Origin: Phalacrocorax aristotelis
Taxonomy: Eukaryota; Chordata; Aves; Suliformes; Phalacrocoracidae
Direction of reading: 5' to 3'
DNA length: 64,000 bases
NCBI RefSeq assembly: GCF_949628215.1
Contig: NC_134283.1
Coordinates: 8,059,638-8,123,637 of the forward strand
Shown: piece by piece, positions 46,801 through 60,830 of the stretch
How positions within the stretch are numbered: the stretch's first letter is position 1
Layout of the letters: each line of letters opens with the position of its first letter
Notes under the pieces: model-generated
What the model was told of the DNA's origin: nothing
Database searches by the model: none
What the model saw: the letters and a program-made list of their open reading frames with translations, nothing else
Made by a program: the position numbers and the translations under genes

Positions 46801-49800
46801 TGCTTTTAAAAAACTAGAAGGGAAGGAAGATTTCCTCTTCCTCCCCCACCCTCCCCCCCATATCTCATTGAAAAGGTTTTGTAGATTGAAGGTGAGGAGA
46901 AGACCAAGTTTAAGTTAACTAAACACAAAAGATGCAAAGAAAAGCAATTGTTATTATATCAGCTTGACAAGAGGGAGAAAAGTGTAATTTCAAGCAAGGT
47001 TTTACACCTTATTCTTCCTATTAAAGGCAATCAAGATTCAAAGTGGTAGAAAATGCAGGAATAGGCTTTTGGGGAATTTTTGATGGTTTCTCTACGAGGC
47101 ATCATAAAATGTCTTTTGCTGGCCGCAATCATCTTCATATTCTTGAAATCTTAGAGTCAAAACTGGTCATTTTAGTTGTCCATATGTGTTAGTTATCGTA
47201 ATTAATTCTGCTCTAAGCAGGATGCAGTAGATTATTTAGGGAGGAACCATGTAGTGTCATAATTAACACGAAGTTCAAAACCTAATAAGATCAAATGGGA
47301 AAATAGGCTGTCGTCAGTGGCAGGGTCAGGCTGTAAGCACGCAGGTACAGAGAAGGACTGCAGCTTTTCAGTATCTTTGCAGTTTCTGTGCTAGTCCTCT
47401 CCAGGTCAGGATGATTTGTTGTAAATCTGTATTGTGAAAAATAGATGGCATCTTCAATAGATTCTTTTCTGATTGTAAGAATGAATTTCTCACCTGTGAA
47501 GAAAGACTGTTGGTTGCCTCCTAGACTACTATAAGTAGCTATTTCAGGAGCAGTTTCACCATAGTCCTGCTTGATTGACAAGATCACTTCATGTAGTGAA
47601 AAAAAATTGTTGTTGTTACCAGGGGTATTTTGTCATGGGAAATTTCTCTGGGAATATTTTTTTCTCATTACTGTACACAATTGGCAAAGTCTGTCTGTGC
47701 AAGACTTCCAGCTCAATTTTGAAAACCCAAGAGGCCTGAATAATTCAGATAATCTGCAGATAAACAAGCTGACTTTGTGGCACTTATCTGAGTTGCCAAA
47801 CCTATTGAGGCTTTGTCATCAAATTCTCATTTACCAAAGAGTTATAAGATTTGTTAATGTTATATAATTCATCACTCCACTCTGCTGGATGGTGCTTTAA
47901 GAGCTCAATTCTCTCTTCACAAAGTTGCACTGATTTTAAACCACAGCAATTTTGGTAGATTTCGTTCTAAACTGACTCTGAGGGAAGAATCAGGCTCTTA
48001 ATGTTTCCTGTGAATAATATATCAGTACTGTGAGTCACAGCAGCAAACTCCTAAGCATAATAGGTCAGATACAAAGTTGTCGATTTTCTATATTGTTCTT
48101 GTCATGGGAGGAACTGCCAACTACTTTTAGTTTTAAGGCCTCTTTCCACTACTGGAGCTCTGCAAAGCGGTCAGAGCGTACCTGCAAGTTCAAGTGAAGA
48201 TTTTCATTGCTTTTGCTCGTTTGGAAATAAAGGCACAAGACTGACACAGCTAGAATCACACTCCTTCTCCCCCCCCAAAAAAACCCATCACACTTGGACA
48301 GGCAGAGCAGGTTTTAGAACTCTTTAAGCATTTGATTGTGGGACAAATTTGTGGCTACAATTACTTCCCTTATGTATGCCAGCTGGGTAAGTAAACATTG
48401 AAATGCCAAGGTATGATAACTTATCACACAACTATCTGTATAGTCACAGTAACTGCATATCTGGAATATCTGAAAGTCTCTCCAACAAGAGGAAGAACTG
48501 AACCCACGTAAAATAATTTTACATTAAAACTCATGCAAAACGCTAAAGTTTACTTTGTGCTACAATATCTATTTGTGCCAATGCTCAGTTTCTTACCTCC
48601 CTAAAATTCTGAAAGCTCGTGGTTTAATTAGTTTAAAATAAAACTTTTGAGAGGGCAAACTAGCCACCACAATTCCATCCTTTAATAGCTTTATGAAAAT
48701 ATATTCTTTGGTAGGGCAGAATCATTCACAGCATAACTGTGGTATTTTTTAACTGCTTTAACTGTGACCCCAGCTATCCTCATCCAGATTAGCTAGTTTT
48801 GCTGAGTAGCTTCCAGTCAGTTTTAAATAAGCTTGATTAAAGTCTTCCCTAGCACAAAATGCCGGTCAAGGCTGTTCTAGTGTTAAGTCTAGTGACTAGG
48901 AGGCTACCCCTGGTCAAGCCCTATGTTCAGGAAGAGAAGAGGGTAATGCAGAGCCTTTTGAGGATAGGAATCTTTAGGGAATTGGATACATTTGTTTTAA
49001 GAATCTTGAGTACTGAGTATCTGAGCCATTGTTTTCACTCAGTTCTACTAAAAAAATGATTCCCTGAATCCTGAGGTTTGGGGTCAGCTATGTTAAGAAA
49101 TACTCAAGCTCCATTAATAAGGATCTCTAAAAAAACTTTGAGTTTTCCTGATCAAACTAAGGTTTGCTATTCAGTGATACCAAACTACTTCTCTGGCCCA
49201 GACCTGTGGCTCTTCTTTCCTATTGCTTTTCCTCATATGGCAAAGAGTGTATTTGGATGAGGAAAATACGCTGAAGAGAGGCAGATAGATGCAGAGTTAC
49301 ACACCTGTACATGTATTTTATGCAAGAATGTGCATCCATTCTCTCACCACTCCCCTCAAGTGTCTCAGCATGGTGTATTGAACAATGTGACCAATCTGCA
49401 TTAGTCCTTTCCTTTCCATCAAGGTTTCTTTCCGAGACACTTGGAAAGATTTGAGTCAAGAGAAGGCATATACTATCCAGAGACCTGGCTTCAGTAAGTC
49501 TCTCTGTAGCTTTGCAGTAATGCTGGCTGACTGCACAAGTGTTCCATTAACAAACTGCCTTACCCTTTCCCTTCCACTCTCTGCGTTTAGCCCAAGTACA
49601 TTATGACAAGTTCACATCTTTTCCCCTCTCCTTGCATGTATTCAGCAAGTCTGTGCTTAATGTCTGTGGAGCTTCCTTCCTTTGCTTCCACATGTTTTTG
49701 CCTCTCCACCACCACCTGTTATGAGTTAGCCTGAATGCCCTTCGCACATTAGCATTTGCTATACTGTATTATTGACTAACCAAAGTACTCTCTCTTCTTA

Positions 49801-52800
49801 ACTTTGATTAGGTAGGGTGCAGAAGCACAGAACTGAGGGTTATTAAGTTTTAACTACCAACATGGTATGTGGGACAGCACTTCAGCTAATGCTAGTATTT
49901 ATCATATCTTGTTTCAGACACCGTCAGTCTTGTCTTACCTTGCCTTCTGCTTCTCTTTAGACAAAACAACTAATTCTAGCTTTCCAAAGTGCTGTTTCAG
50001 TGGGTGAACATGTTTGGTATTTCCCCCCTGACTTATAGGCCTAAATCTCACAAACTTCTTAAACTGAAACATACATCTTCCAAGGATTCCTCAGATTCTC
50101 CAAAATAATCATCTGCATCAGAAACACTCCTTTCTGGCTACCCATTTTTCCCTCAAGGGGTCTGCTTTAATCATACGTATGCTTCCCAATTTCTTCAGCA
50201 TTTCCTTCACTGGAATAGTTAGGAGCTGAAGTGAGTCTGAACTCCAGCTCCTGCTGAAATGGTCATCCTGAAATACTAATCCTTTAACTGACTTTGGAAA
50301 TCTCTCGTTTAAAGAGTCAGCACCTTCACAGAGATACCCTACTAGCTTGTTCCCCTTCTGTTAGAAATCTTGCTTTCCTGTGATTTGAAGCTTAAATGTG
50401 TTTGGAATTCCGTAAAAAGTGTCTTTTACTGCCAGAACCATGGCAGCAAGTAAAAGTAGAAGGGTTTTCGGACATAGAGTAGTTCAGATTCTCGTCTCAT
50501 GTCTAACAGTATGAGTGATTCTGTTACACTGAAAAGCAATAAAAGGTTTGACACTGTGAGGTGGGACTGGCCACTTTACACTACAGAGCACTGATCTCTA
50601 TAACTGCAGACTTTGTTATATTTTGCCAGATATGACTTATGTTTATGACTGTCTGTGCTCAAGCCATACTAGTTTTTGTTATTTCATTCATGAAGAGTTT
50701 TAGGAAACAGTTTCTGTAAGCAGTGTAGTACCAGTGCTGAAATGGTGACCGAAACAATACAGTGCAAGTTATGAAGGTCCTACAGCTGAGGAGAAAAAGA
50801 AATTCATTGTAACAAATACAAAGCATTATTTTCTCCAGTTGCTGAACATGGACTAAGACCAGTAGTTGTCTAAAACCTAACATGAAAAGAGGTTGGGTTG
50901 TCATTATTAAATAGAGTATTATGAACAAATCCTGTCCTGAAATAGTAACACAGATTGATGAATACTTTTCTTTTTAATCAGCTGAATGTTATTTATATTT
51001 TACAGGGTTAATTCAACAGGTGTCAAAAGCTCTCCACAAATCCTTAATCTAGTCCGTTCCTACACATGGAACCTTGAAGTCTCTTTTCGTCTTTTATACC
51101 CTTCAGATGCTTATTCAATACTCTGCCTCTTTTACACTTTTTGTCCAGTTTGACTTGAGCCATGATTGCCTTCCTGTTCCACCACCACCACCACATTGTC
51201 TGTCAGTTATAAAAAAGAGAAGAAAGTTTTAAATACCTCTGCCAATCTGTTTGTATTTTGTGGTGCTGTTAGCTGTTTGCCATGTGCAGTTTCCTCCAGT
51301 GATTCACAGACAACAGTGAATGGAGTTTTCATCTAAATGAGTATAATTAACTGTGTTTGGTGGATAGGTATTTGAGTTTTTGTAAATGTCAAGCTCCTTA
51401 CAGACTGGAGCTGCTGTTAAACAGCTAAACATATGTGTATATTACCTTAGTGAATAAATGCATGAACTGTCACACAAAAAAATAAACCTATGTTTTGTAA
51501 ATGAATGTAACTGAGGAATATGTACTTTTTCCTTATACTATTGCAAGCAGAAGAAATGAACTTATGTAAAGCAAATACAGGGGAGTTTTTGCTCATCTGA
51601 ACGTAACAGTCATAGTAGAGGAATAATGCACCTATCAGGAGGATCCTTTTTAGCTATCTCTTTTTTTGTACAGGATTGGGGGAATCAGTATCAGTCATAA
51701 TGACTACTGAGCTATAGTATAATGACTCTCTTACATTATTTATAGCAGTTACCTAGTGTCCATTTCTAAAGAGACAAATTATTTGTCTGATCCAGAAAAC
51801 AGTTTGAAATACCATCCTCTATTACTTAAGCTGCATCACAGCTTGCACTGGGTAGCATGTCCAGCCATTTCAGTTTAAAATGAACCTTTGGTCTGACCGG
51901 TTTCCTGCCTTTTCTGTAGCAACTATTAGCAATGTGGGGATTAGCACTTTCAGGTGTCCTGGTTATTCAGGTTGTAAATGCTACTTATTGGCAAAAGTTT
52001 TAAGAGTTTGTTGATTTTACAATACCAGACAAATCTTGTATGACTCTTAAATTTAAACTTTAGGTTCAATAATTGATGTTATTACTAACCCTTAGTGTTC
52101 TGGTAAACTTTCCTGTTTCGGCCTATCAGTTACAACCATGGGCAGTGTCAGAGTCTGGAACTGGTTTTGGGCTACTGTACTAGTAACTTGAATATTTCCA
52201 GCTTTATTAATGATACCTTTGGAGTACTTGTGTCAATATGCAATAATTGGACCTGAATTTATGCTAAAATTAATTGTATCAATGGTCCCATTGATGTCAG
52301 CTGCTTTGTGACTTGGTCCTTTTGCTTTCTCTCCAGAGTTAATGTTAAAAATATGTTCTTTATGATGGTCAGAAATGTCATGTGAGAATTTAGATGGATT
52401 TGCTTAAAAAAAAAAAAAGAATTGAGCAATATTACATTTCCTTAAGAAAGGCAACAAAGAAAACCATTATTAAAACAAACAGCGCTGCACACACCCCTCT
52501 CCCTAGAGAAGGGGTAAGACAGTAAACAGCACATCAACAGATATTAGTCACACTGCTGAATGTGCTACTGGAAGATGCATACAACAGGAATTGACACAAC
52601 TTGAAAATCTATATGGTACAGAATATAATAGATGGATTTGGGGATATGGCACTAGAGGAGTCTACTGATCTGACACAATTATCCTGTGTAGGCAAAATGA
52701 TAACAGATCACAGTGTTGAAGAAAAAATGAAGAGCAAACAGTTCCTGTTTTATTTTCTAATTAAATGCTGTGGTTTCTACTGTTGTAGAAAATGCATGGG

Positions 52801-55786
52801 GTAACTAGATTTTACATTTTACAGTAGTCCTTGAAAAACATGTTGGTTGGTTGTTTTTTTAAATTTAATCAGTTATTTTTGAGCTTCTCCCAATCCATTT
52901 GTTTCTTCATGTTAAGCTACTATTTTTCAAGGATGGAAAAATAATTTTTAAATTAGTGCATTCCTATACTGTGAAATTTTTAATTTTGAAGTCTAGCAGT
53001 AGTCATAAACACAACAAAAATATACTGAAATATTTTAAATAAATATTGGAATTTCAAAAATATTTTTTTAGTATCAGTTCCTTATTTATACACCTAAATA
53101 GAAGCAAATCTTTTCTGACAACCTGCTGCAATTATGGATGCAGTGCAATTGAAGATCTCCTCCTGTGGAACTCCTTTGAAAAGGTGTTGATAGCCTGTGT
53201 GACAAGAAGTGCCTGTGCTCCCTCAGAAGCAGAGTTTAACACAGTTCTAGAGTTATGTTACACTGTCAAAGAAGACACTGAAACATGGCCATTAGCTGCA
53301 TGCTACGATGTAAAATAAATTGTGATCCATGCGTGGTCTTGTACATCAAATGAAGTTGCAAAGTAGAACACTAAAATTTTAAGTATGGTTCTTGACTTAC
53401 CCGTCTCTACTGTTGCTCTGCCATCCTTGACTGAAATAGATTCATAGTCATGATGGCAAATTAATGCTGACTGATGATAGGCAGCCTACAAATCTTTGCC
53501 TTCCTCGCCTCTCTCCACCCATGAAAAATATAACTGTGTTCCCATCTCTTTAGCCTGCTGTTCATTGACTCCTAAATGTCTCAGTATAATCTTCAAAAAG
53601 TTAATCTCCCATAAGTAAGAAGTCTTTATTTGCAAACTTCATCTTGTAAAAATTTTACTTGTGCAACTTCAGAGTCTATTTGTTACAAATGAGTTTGATG
53701 TACCTACCCAAAATCAATTCTGGCACAGAAAAATACTCTAATTACATTTTACTGCTATGACTGAATTTACTGCTTTTACAGATAACATCATTCACACTTA
53801 GCATGTACTTAAATGGAAGAATAATGTCTCTTGAAATAATTGTTAAGACATTTATGGTAAAATACAAGTGAACAATCTGTAACTGAAGGATATTTTTTTA
53901 AAGCTTATTCTGCATCTCGGTCTACCTTAGCCTTTTATGGCTGAGGTGATAATGGCAAAAATGATGTAGTGGTACATCTATCTGTCCATATATATCCATC
54001 AGGCATGTTCTTTTTTCTTGTACCACAAGGTGTTTTCCCACAGCAGTATAGACAAATTCCAGTGTTTTGTTAGTCTCAAACAATAATACATAACCAAATT
54101 CCAAGTATCAAAGCCGTAAGATTTCTTAATTGTGACCAAGCACTGGAATAGATGTGAAGATTGCTCTTCAGCAACAGTTAGTGGCTTTACCATCCAGATA
54201 TTTCTACACTCAGCATTAGCCTTTTTTCTCTGCCTTAAAAGTGATTCTTGAAAATAAATGACAGAGTTCGAGTGTGCTTAAGAAGCCAGGTTAGCAAGAA
54301 GGACAATGTCTCTCCCCAAAAGAGTGAAGCAATGCTGACCAATAGAAGGCAGATGCAAAAAGCTACATTATTTGTCTGGTTTTCAAACTGTTCCAGTCCT
54401 TTGTGTGTGCTTTCTGTTTCTACACATCAAGCACATGGCTGGATGTGACATGTATATAAATAAGAATGAAAATGTCTGCAGTTGTGCTGAAAGTCCACGT
54501 TACTGTTTCTGACTTTCCTCAGAAAGCCAAGGGAGAGGCATTTCCACAGTTGTCTTCCAAAGCTCCCTGCATTAGCTTTGGAAAAATAGCCCAAAGATCG
54601 TCACAGCCAGCACAAGTGGGTCACCTCAGGGGTGCCTCCTCAGCTTTCAGGGATTTGCAAGGTTTGCAGTCTGGATCCAAAATGGCTTCAGTCCTAGAAT
54701 ACAGGATTAATTCATATCAATCCAGTGGTGTTAGGGACTGCCAGGGACAATGACAAGGGTTACCTAAGCTGCTTCTCCTTAGTGGAAAATGTCTGTGTAG
54801 CTTTAGAGACTGCTTATGAGCTTACAGAAAAATTGCTACACTTATCTGGGCTCCCTGTCCCGATCACCATACAATAGAAAAGTATGGAGAATCTGCTTTA
54901 AGTCCATGCCCCTTCCACAAAGCTTTTTCTTTCCCCCTTTGTATATCCCTATGCAGACAGTTCCTTGGAAGCCTGTCCTGCCTAACCTGTATTATAAATG
55001 TAGGTAGAACCAGGGAATCCTTGACATTGGTAAATGTTCCAGAATTGTGCTACTCACAACAGATGTTAGTATTGTGCAGTCTGGACAAAGACAGGCTTTT
55101 GCAAACTGTGTAGGAAAGGTTCAAGAATTTGACTGTGACTGTAAGCATCCTTCTATAAAGTGGAGATTCCCTTCTCAATTGCTAGGATGTAGTAAATGAC
55201 CTTGTTGACACTTCTAGTCTCTTTCAATACAAATTAGAACATGTTAGCCTAAACTGAAAGCATCTCTTTAAGCCACTTCAACACAATCTGTAAGAATGTG
55301 TATGTCTGTGCCCTTTCTTGCTGTTCATGAATCTTCAACTGTAAATATTACTGATACTGACACATATGTTCTATAGCTTATTTGTAGTCATCTCCATCCC
55401 TCCACCCCCTCGAGAAAGGAGAGCATCTTCCTCTTGGCTTACTGCAGTTGAATTCCTTCCATAACTGGTCTTTCCATCTCATTTATGTGTTTAAGATACC
55501 GATTCCCAGTTATATCTTCCCTTCTTTACATATCAGTGCAACAGAGGGAAATACCTAACTTTTTGCTCCTTGAGTTCTTTCAAAGAGCAAATCCCTGTGA
55601 AAGAGTACTAATGTGTTTCTTCTTTCACAGCCCATGGCTAATACTCACTGCTAATGAACTAATAACTAGGCAATTCATCCTATGGAAAGATACACTTAAG
55701 AATATAGATCAGAAATATTTGGATATCCTTGACACAGGGTTATTGAATTACTGTCAACAGAAACAAGGGGTTTATATCTACTTCAG
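43855..55786. other. AT-rich noncoding DNA, no gene recognised
   Basis: No host exon is recognised. Simple sequences include an AAGC-type run near 45720-45735, a GGA run near 46068-46080, an ACC run at about 51179-51195, and an A13 run at 52406-52418. Two AP-1-like TGACTCA sites lie near 44029 and 44232. The 98-codon minus-strand frame at 47291-47587 and the frame at 54466-54753 have no recognisable domain. Confidence 0.55.
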
Positions 55787-55966
55787 CATAGAGTCACAGA
55801 ATCATTTAGGTTGCAGAAGGTCATTGAGTCCAACTGTAAACCTCACAGTGCGAAGTCCACCACTAAACCATGTCTCTAAGAACCATCTCTACAATGGTAG
55901 ACACACTGATAGGAAAATCATGTCCCTAAGTGCCACGTCTACAATGGTAGGCACATGATAGGAAAG
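55787..55966 (-). mobile_element. CR1 LINE 3' tail fragment
   Basis: The plus strand reads as a reverse-complemented CR1 end: CATAGAGTCACAGAATCATT, then GAGTCCAACTGTAAACCTCA, then CCACTAAACCATGTCTCTAAG. It is 5'-truncated and noncoding. Its distal part is duplicated in tandem (next entry). The small frame spanning it is incidental. Confidence 0.85.
55869..55966 (-). repeat. 50-bp tandem duplication within the CR1 fragment
   Basis: CATGTCTCTAAG at 55869 and CATGTCCCTAAG at 55919 start two adjacent copies that share CTACAATGGTAG and GATAGGAAA. The copies differ at several sites, so the duplication is not recent or was followed by drift. Confidence 0.8.
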
Positions 55967-58900
55967 CAAAGAGGACTGCCAAACAGAGAAAGGTGAGAAA
56001 AGGCCACATTAGTAGACTGTTATCCATGCTGCTCCACTGAACACCCTTGTAAAGACTCCTGGGATGAGGCAGTGTGTCTCCACCACAGAATTTCTGCCTC
56101 TCTAGATAGAGTGTAGCTGTTTAAAAAAAATAACTGATAGATTTTGCATGAGGCAGATAAGATAGCACCCTCCAGCCTCTTGCCAGTTGATTATCAAGTC
56201 GTTAATCACCTAATACAGAGAGAAAGGAAATATGAAAGATGCATTTTAAACAACAAGTATTTAGTTTTCCCACTTTCTTTGATGTTTTCTTAAGGGGGGA
56301 GTGGCATTGGGAGGGGTCTAGGAATACCGTGGTAGCTCTTTTTGTTCCTTCCTAAAGACCTGATAATTTGAAATAATATGGCTCATGCTTCCCAGGCAGT
56401 CTATGAAACAGAAATTCAGAGGAAATACCTTTCAGTTTTCCCTCAGGAACATACAGCCTCCTGGTGCTCAAGAACTGTAAGTATGGGTTTGAGGTATGAA
56501 CCTGAATCTCCCATGAAGTAGTTTATTACAGTGCCCCTGTATTTATGTTCCAATTCTCTACTCCTGGCCTCTCCCTCTTATGAACAGGATGAGTATCTGT
56601 AGCCCTTTATTCCTGCATGATTTAATGAACTAGCTACAGAAGGCAAATATAATGGCTCCTGTAGCACTTGAGTAAAGAATAATAAGAATAGTAAACATCA
56701 CAGCAGATGTTGCTACTCTTCCCAGAATTATTCCGTTCCAAATAACCTACTTTATATTAATGAAGAAAAATACAAATGCAGAATCTGGCAGTTGAGAGGA
56801 AGAAATGGAGAGTGCTGTGAGTGAATCAGTTTGTTATGAAGGGCCATTACTATTGCTAGTGCCAGGGGTTATTAACACATCTCTCACTTTTTGTGTAACA
56901 ACTGACCTTCTTTTCTAAAATGTGTATGTGGTGAGTGTATACCTGGTTCTCAAGCGCAAGCTTTTCTTGTATGCCATATATAACGGTTGCACTTAAATTT
57001 GCAGAATGAATTGTGTAAGTTTCTTGACTAGGAAGGAGATTCAATAGCCACAGAGAAAATCCACAGCTGTCTGGTCTAAAAAAATCTTAACGTCTTCTGA
57101 ATGTTTGTCTCTGCTTGCTTGGTATTCTTGTGGTTTTGTTCTATTTTTAATCTCTTTTATGACAAGACAGCAATATTGAATATTGATGAGACAAAACATA
57201 GTTCAGTTCCAGATATTACTTTTTTTTTTTTTAGTCATTTTTGGGAGCTCTGACAATCTTACTTGCAATATTTTGGATATTGTTTCAGGCACCTTAGGCT
57301 GATGGATTATATTCTGCTGTTGTTTGTGGGTGTGGGGGGCGAAGGTACGAGAGAAGGAAACTGGTAACAGAGAACACCTGAGATGATCATGTTATAAAAC
57401 GTTTGCCTAAGTTTTCCTCTCTGAGTAGATCTTATTTTTCAATAGCTAAATGATTTTTGTAAATTATCAGATGAGATGTCATCTACCTAAGGAACTATCA
57501 GTATTAGGTAGACCCTTAGCTGATGTAGTTGCTGTGTCTTCACGCCAAAAGAACTTCACAGGGTTGAGCTATGTGTGACTAGTTCGTTGGAATGGTATTA
57601 TATACATACTTGAGGTTAACTCTAGTAAAATCTGGGCCTTATTCCTACGTGTAGTGTTATGACTATAGAAATCTTGTGCAACTAAGCTAACTTTGTGACA
57701 AGATCTATAAGCAAACTAGTAGTTTGAAAATTAGGTCAATTAGATAAATCCCTTAATGGATTTAGGTGAGTACAGTAGCCTTAATAGTTAATAACATTAC
57801 TGAAGGGTAAATTGAGCCACTTGGAATATCTATGGGTGCCTGAAATAGAACCAAGTGTCTACACAAACCGCAAGCCCGATAAAATCCCTGTCATATTTCT
57901 GCATGACTCCTCCCTAATTCTACATGTTTCAAAAGAGGAATTAAAATGACTGTGGTGCACAAAGCTTTCCTCAGCAGCATTGCTCATTCCACATGCAATT
58001 ATTTATTTATGTATGCATGGTTTCCCCAGTATACCTCCCTTAGAACATTTGAGTTATCAATTCTGGAAATCAATAAAACACATCTGGTAAGTAAAATTTG
58101 GATGGTATCATGCTGTGATAGCTTTTGTAATACTTCCTGCATTCATTATTAATGGGTCATTATGGAATTAATAATTTAAAGTTATCTCTGATAATTTTAA
58201 CAGTCCCAAGTCTGTTATGGTTTTTTTATTATAATTATTAGTATTATGTTATTTGGGTATAACTTTGTGTTCTGGGACCAATAGCCTTCATATATTTTCT
58301 AAGCTTCAGGGACTAATCAAAATGCAGTAAAGCTCAGGGAAAATGAATATATAAATGTTACTTAATATAAAGAAAATGTAAGTTGTATGTGAACGTCATT
58401 TAATTTTTTTTTTATTTCTTTGAAGCTTTCTACTTTTTCCTACATCAGTAATTCACTTCTCTCATATTCACTTTACAGTTATAAGGGGTCTATCTCTTCT
58501 GGGACCTGAATAAAGATGAGGTTGAGAATTGTACAGTTTGAGTCAAAAAATGAATATCCAACAGTTCTCGTAGCTAAAGATAGTGGCAGTCCAAACAGGA
58601 AAGTGTTGGATTTTCAGTATCAGTATCAACCAATCACTGTAAAGAAAGTTAATTCTTAGATGAGTTGAATAACAATATTAATGGTGACCAGTGACTTTAA
58701 AAGAAAGTATTTTATCTATGATATAGTAAGTACTTTTGTGTACTGAGGTACAGAGAATCCCGTACTACACCATTTAAAAAAAAAAAAAAAAAAGGCAGTT
58801 TTCTGCATAATTTTCTAGGGGAACTATCTCAGAACAATTGTTCCAGAAAAATATCTTGTTCCCAAATCTCCAGGTAGCAGAGGAAACAAAAAAGGAGGAA

Positions 58901-60289
58901 CATCACTGTATAAGAAATGTACAAGTTAACCTAATTTGAGTCAAAAAGAATTTTGCTATTAGCCTGAGTGATAGCAGGCTTTCATCTCTATGAATTCTCT
59001 TTCTCTCTATGCATCTCTATATTTCTTTCATCTCCGTGATCCTCACGATTTCTTCCTCAGTAAAAACTTGCAGAGCAAACATGTTGTGTGTTTTAAGTAA
59101 CGTGTAGAACTGCATACATGTTCTCTAGTGAAAGATTTTTATCAGGAATAACATATAAGATTTCTAGTTAATATTTCATTTACTTTTAATACCTTACATT
59201 TTTAAAATTATATTGGTTTTTGTACAGATTATATATATTTACTTACCTCAAATCGCATTGCACCAATTGGTAGAAAATATTTAGTTTTAAGAATAAGAAA
59301 GTCTTTAATTGTTACATATACTTATGTTTAAAAATAATAATGAAAAGGTATTGAATATAAGATAGGGATTAAAATATATATTTGAATCATCAAAACCAAA
59401 GTAAACTTTATTTAGAGAAAACCTCTGTTTTCAAATCCTGTGTCAATGACCCTGGGAATCAAGTCTTTATAGTTCATAAGATGGGAGACTGGATGAAGAG
59501 GAATAGAACGGAGTTCCAAGTTTGGTGCCAGTTGAGGACTTGGCAAGACTCCAGCTAGCATTACTAATGTGGGAGAAGAACTGCTGAGATTAAAAGTATG
59601 CAGGACTGGAGAATCCCAGACTTCATGGTTCGGTAGGCAGACTTTCTGTCTGCAAAAGGAAGAATGCTAATTTTGTTAAAGTCTGTGTATCAAAGAGCAT
59701 TCCTGAGAACTTCAGAAATAGGTTTTATTCTACTTTTGAAGCTCACACTGAGGAAAATTTTACTTACTTTTTTTTTTTTCCTTAAGTGGACATTTTTTAG
59801 GCAGTCACATTCCTACTAAAATAACTGAAGTCTTTTTGAGGAAATGAAGTCCTCCAGCTTTCTGAGCAGAAACTCCTTGCAGGCAATGGAACCATTTGTT
59901 GGATAAAAATTGGTTTGGCTGAAGTTTCTTCTCAAATTAACACTACTAGAAAAACTCCAGTGAATTTGGAGTTGGAAAGATTGATCAATAGGAGAGATCT
60001 TTTTAGAATGTCCTCATACAAACTCTTAGAAATATCTTTGTTTGGACAATAAAGTTCCTCATTTTGTGCACCTGCTGCAGAAAGAACTGACAAACATTGC
60101 AATGCGAGACACTGAAAAGGAAGCAATAATCCAGTTTTTGTACTCTTGTGTGTGTTTTCCTTTTATAAACTGGGTGGAAAAACTCTCTCATTTCTTGTAA
60201 ATCACAGAGTAGTTTTTTGATGGTTATGTATTTCCAACACTTTGCCTCAGACTAGGTGCTTTTCTACTGCTATGTATAAATAAAAACAG
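55967..60289. other. AT-rich noncoding DNA, no gene recognised
   Basis: No exon is recognised. Simple sequences include a T run near 57220-57232, an A18 run at 58776-58793, and a T run near 59769-59779. Composition becomes very AT-rich around 59150-59400. Confidence 0.55.
58776..58793 (+). repeat. A18 homopolymer
   Basis: Uninterrupted run of 18 A. No retroposed sequence is recognisable upstream. Confidence 0.95.
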
Positions 60290-60830
60290 CTTTTAGAAAA
60301 TTCCAAGAGTAGGAGGGACTGTTGCAATCCTTTAGTCTTGACTCCTATATAGCATAGGCCATAGGATTCCCTGGAATTAATTGTTGCTTTGAGTCCAATA
60401 GCTGCTGTGTAATTAAAGCTGTTCTCTTAGATAATATTTTAATTATTTTTGTTGCCCTTCTTTGAAGTCTGTCTGATTCTTGGATGTACTTCTGCAGATA
60501 CTAGAAACAGCCAAAGTATTCCAGAGTGGTTTACTGAGTTGCCAGTTCTGAGGAAATAGGACCTGTTTCTTCCTATTTGATGCATTCTTGTTTGTTATGT
60601 GTAAGGATCATGTAAAACTGCTTGGTGCTCACTATTTCACTACAAACTCAACATTCTACTAATCATCAGGATTTCAGTGTTCTTAACAGAATCATTGTTT
60701 CCTAGGTTGTATAAATTTCCTCTCCTGTACACATGGCCTACATGCTTTGTCTTGCAACTTGTGATTTGAAATACTTAATCTTGCGTGCTTACCAAAGATC
60801 CAATACTGTTTCAGGGACCTGTCGTCTTCA
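60290..60830 (-). repeat. Old CR1-like LINE remnant
   Basis: Blocks such as TATAGCATAGGCCATAGGAT, TTGCCCTTCTTTGAA and CAAAGTATTCCAGAGTGGT follow the order seen in antisense copies of old CR1-type LINEs of reptiles and birds. The copy is strongly diverged, and the right boundary is a guess. Confidence 0.55.

Noticed and set aside
47291..47587. 98-codon minus-strand frame with protein-like composition
   Set aside because: No recognisable domain, no splice context that supports it, and random frames of this length are expected in 64 kb.
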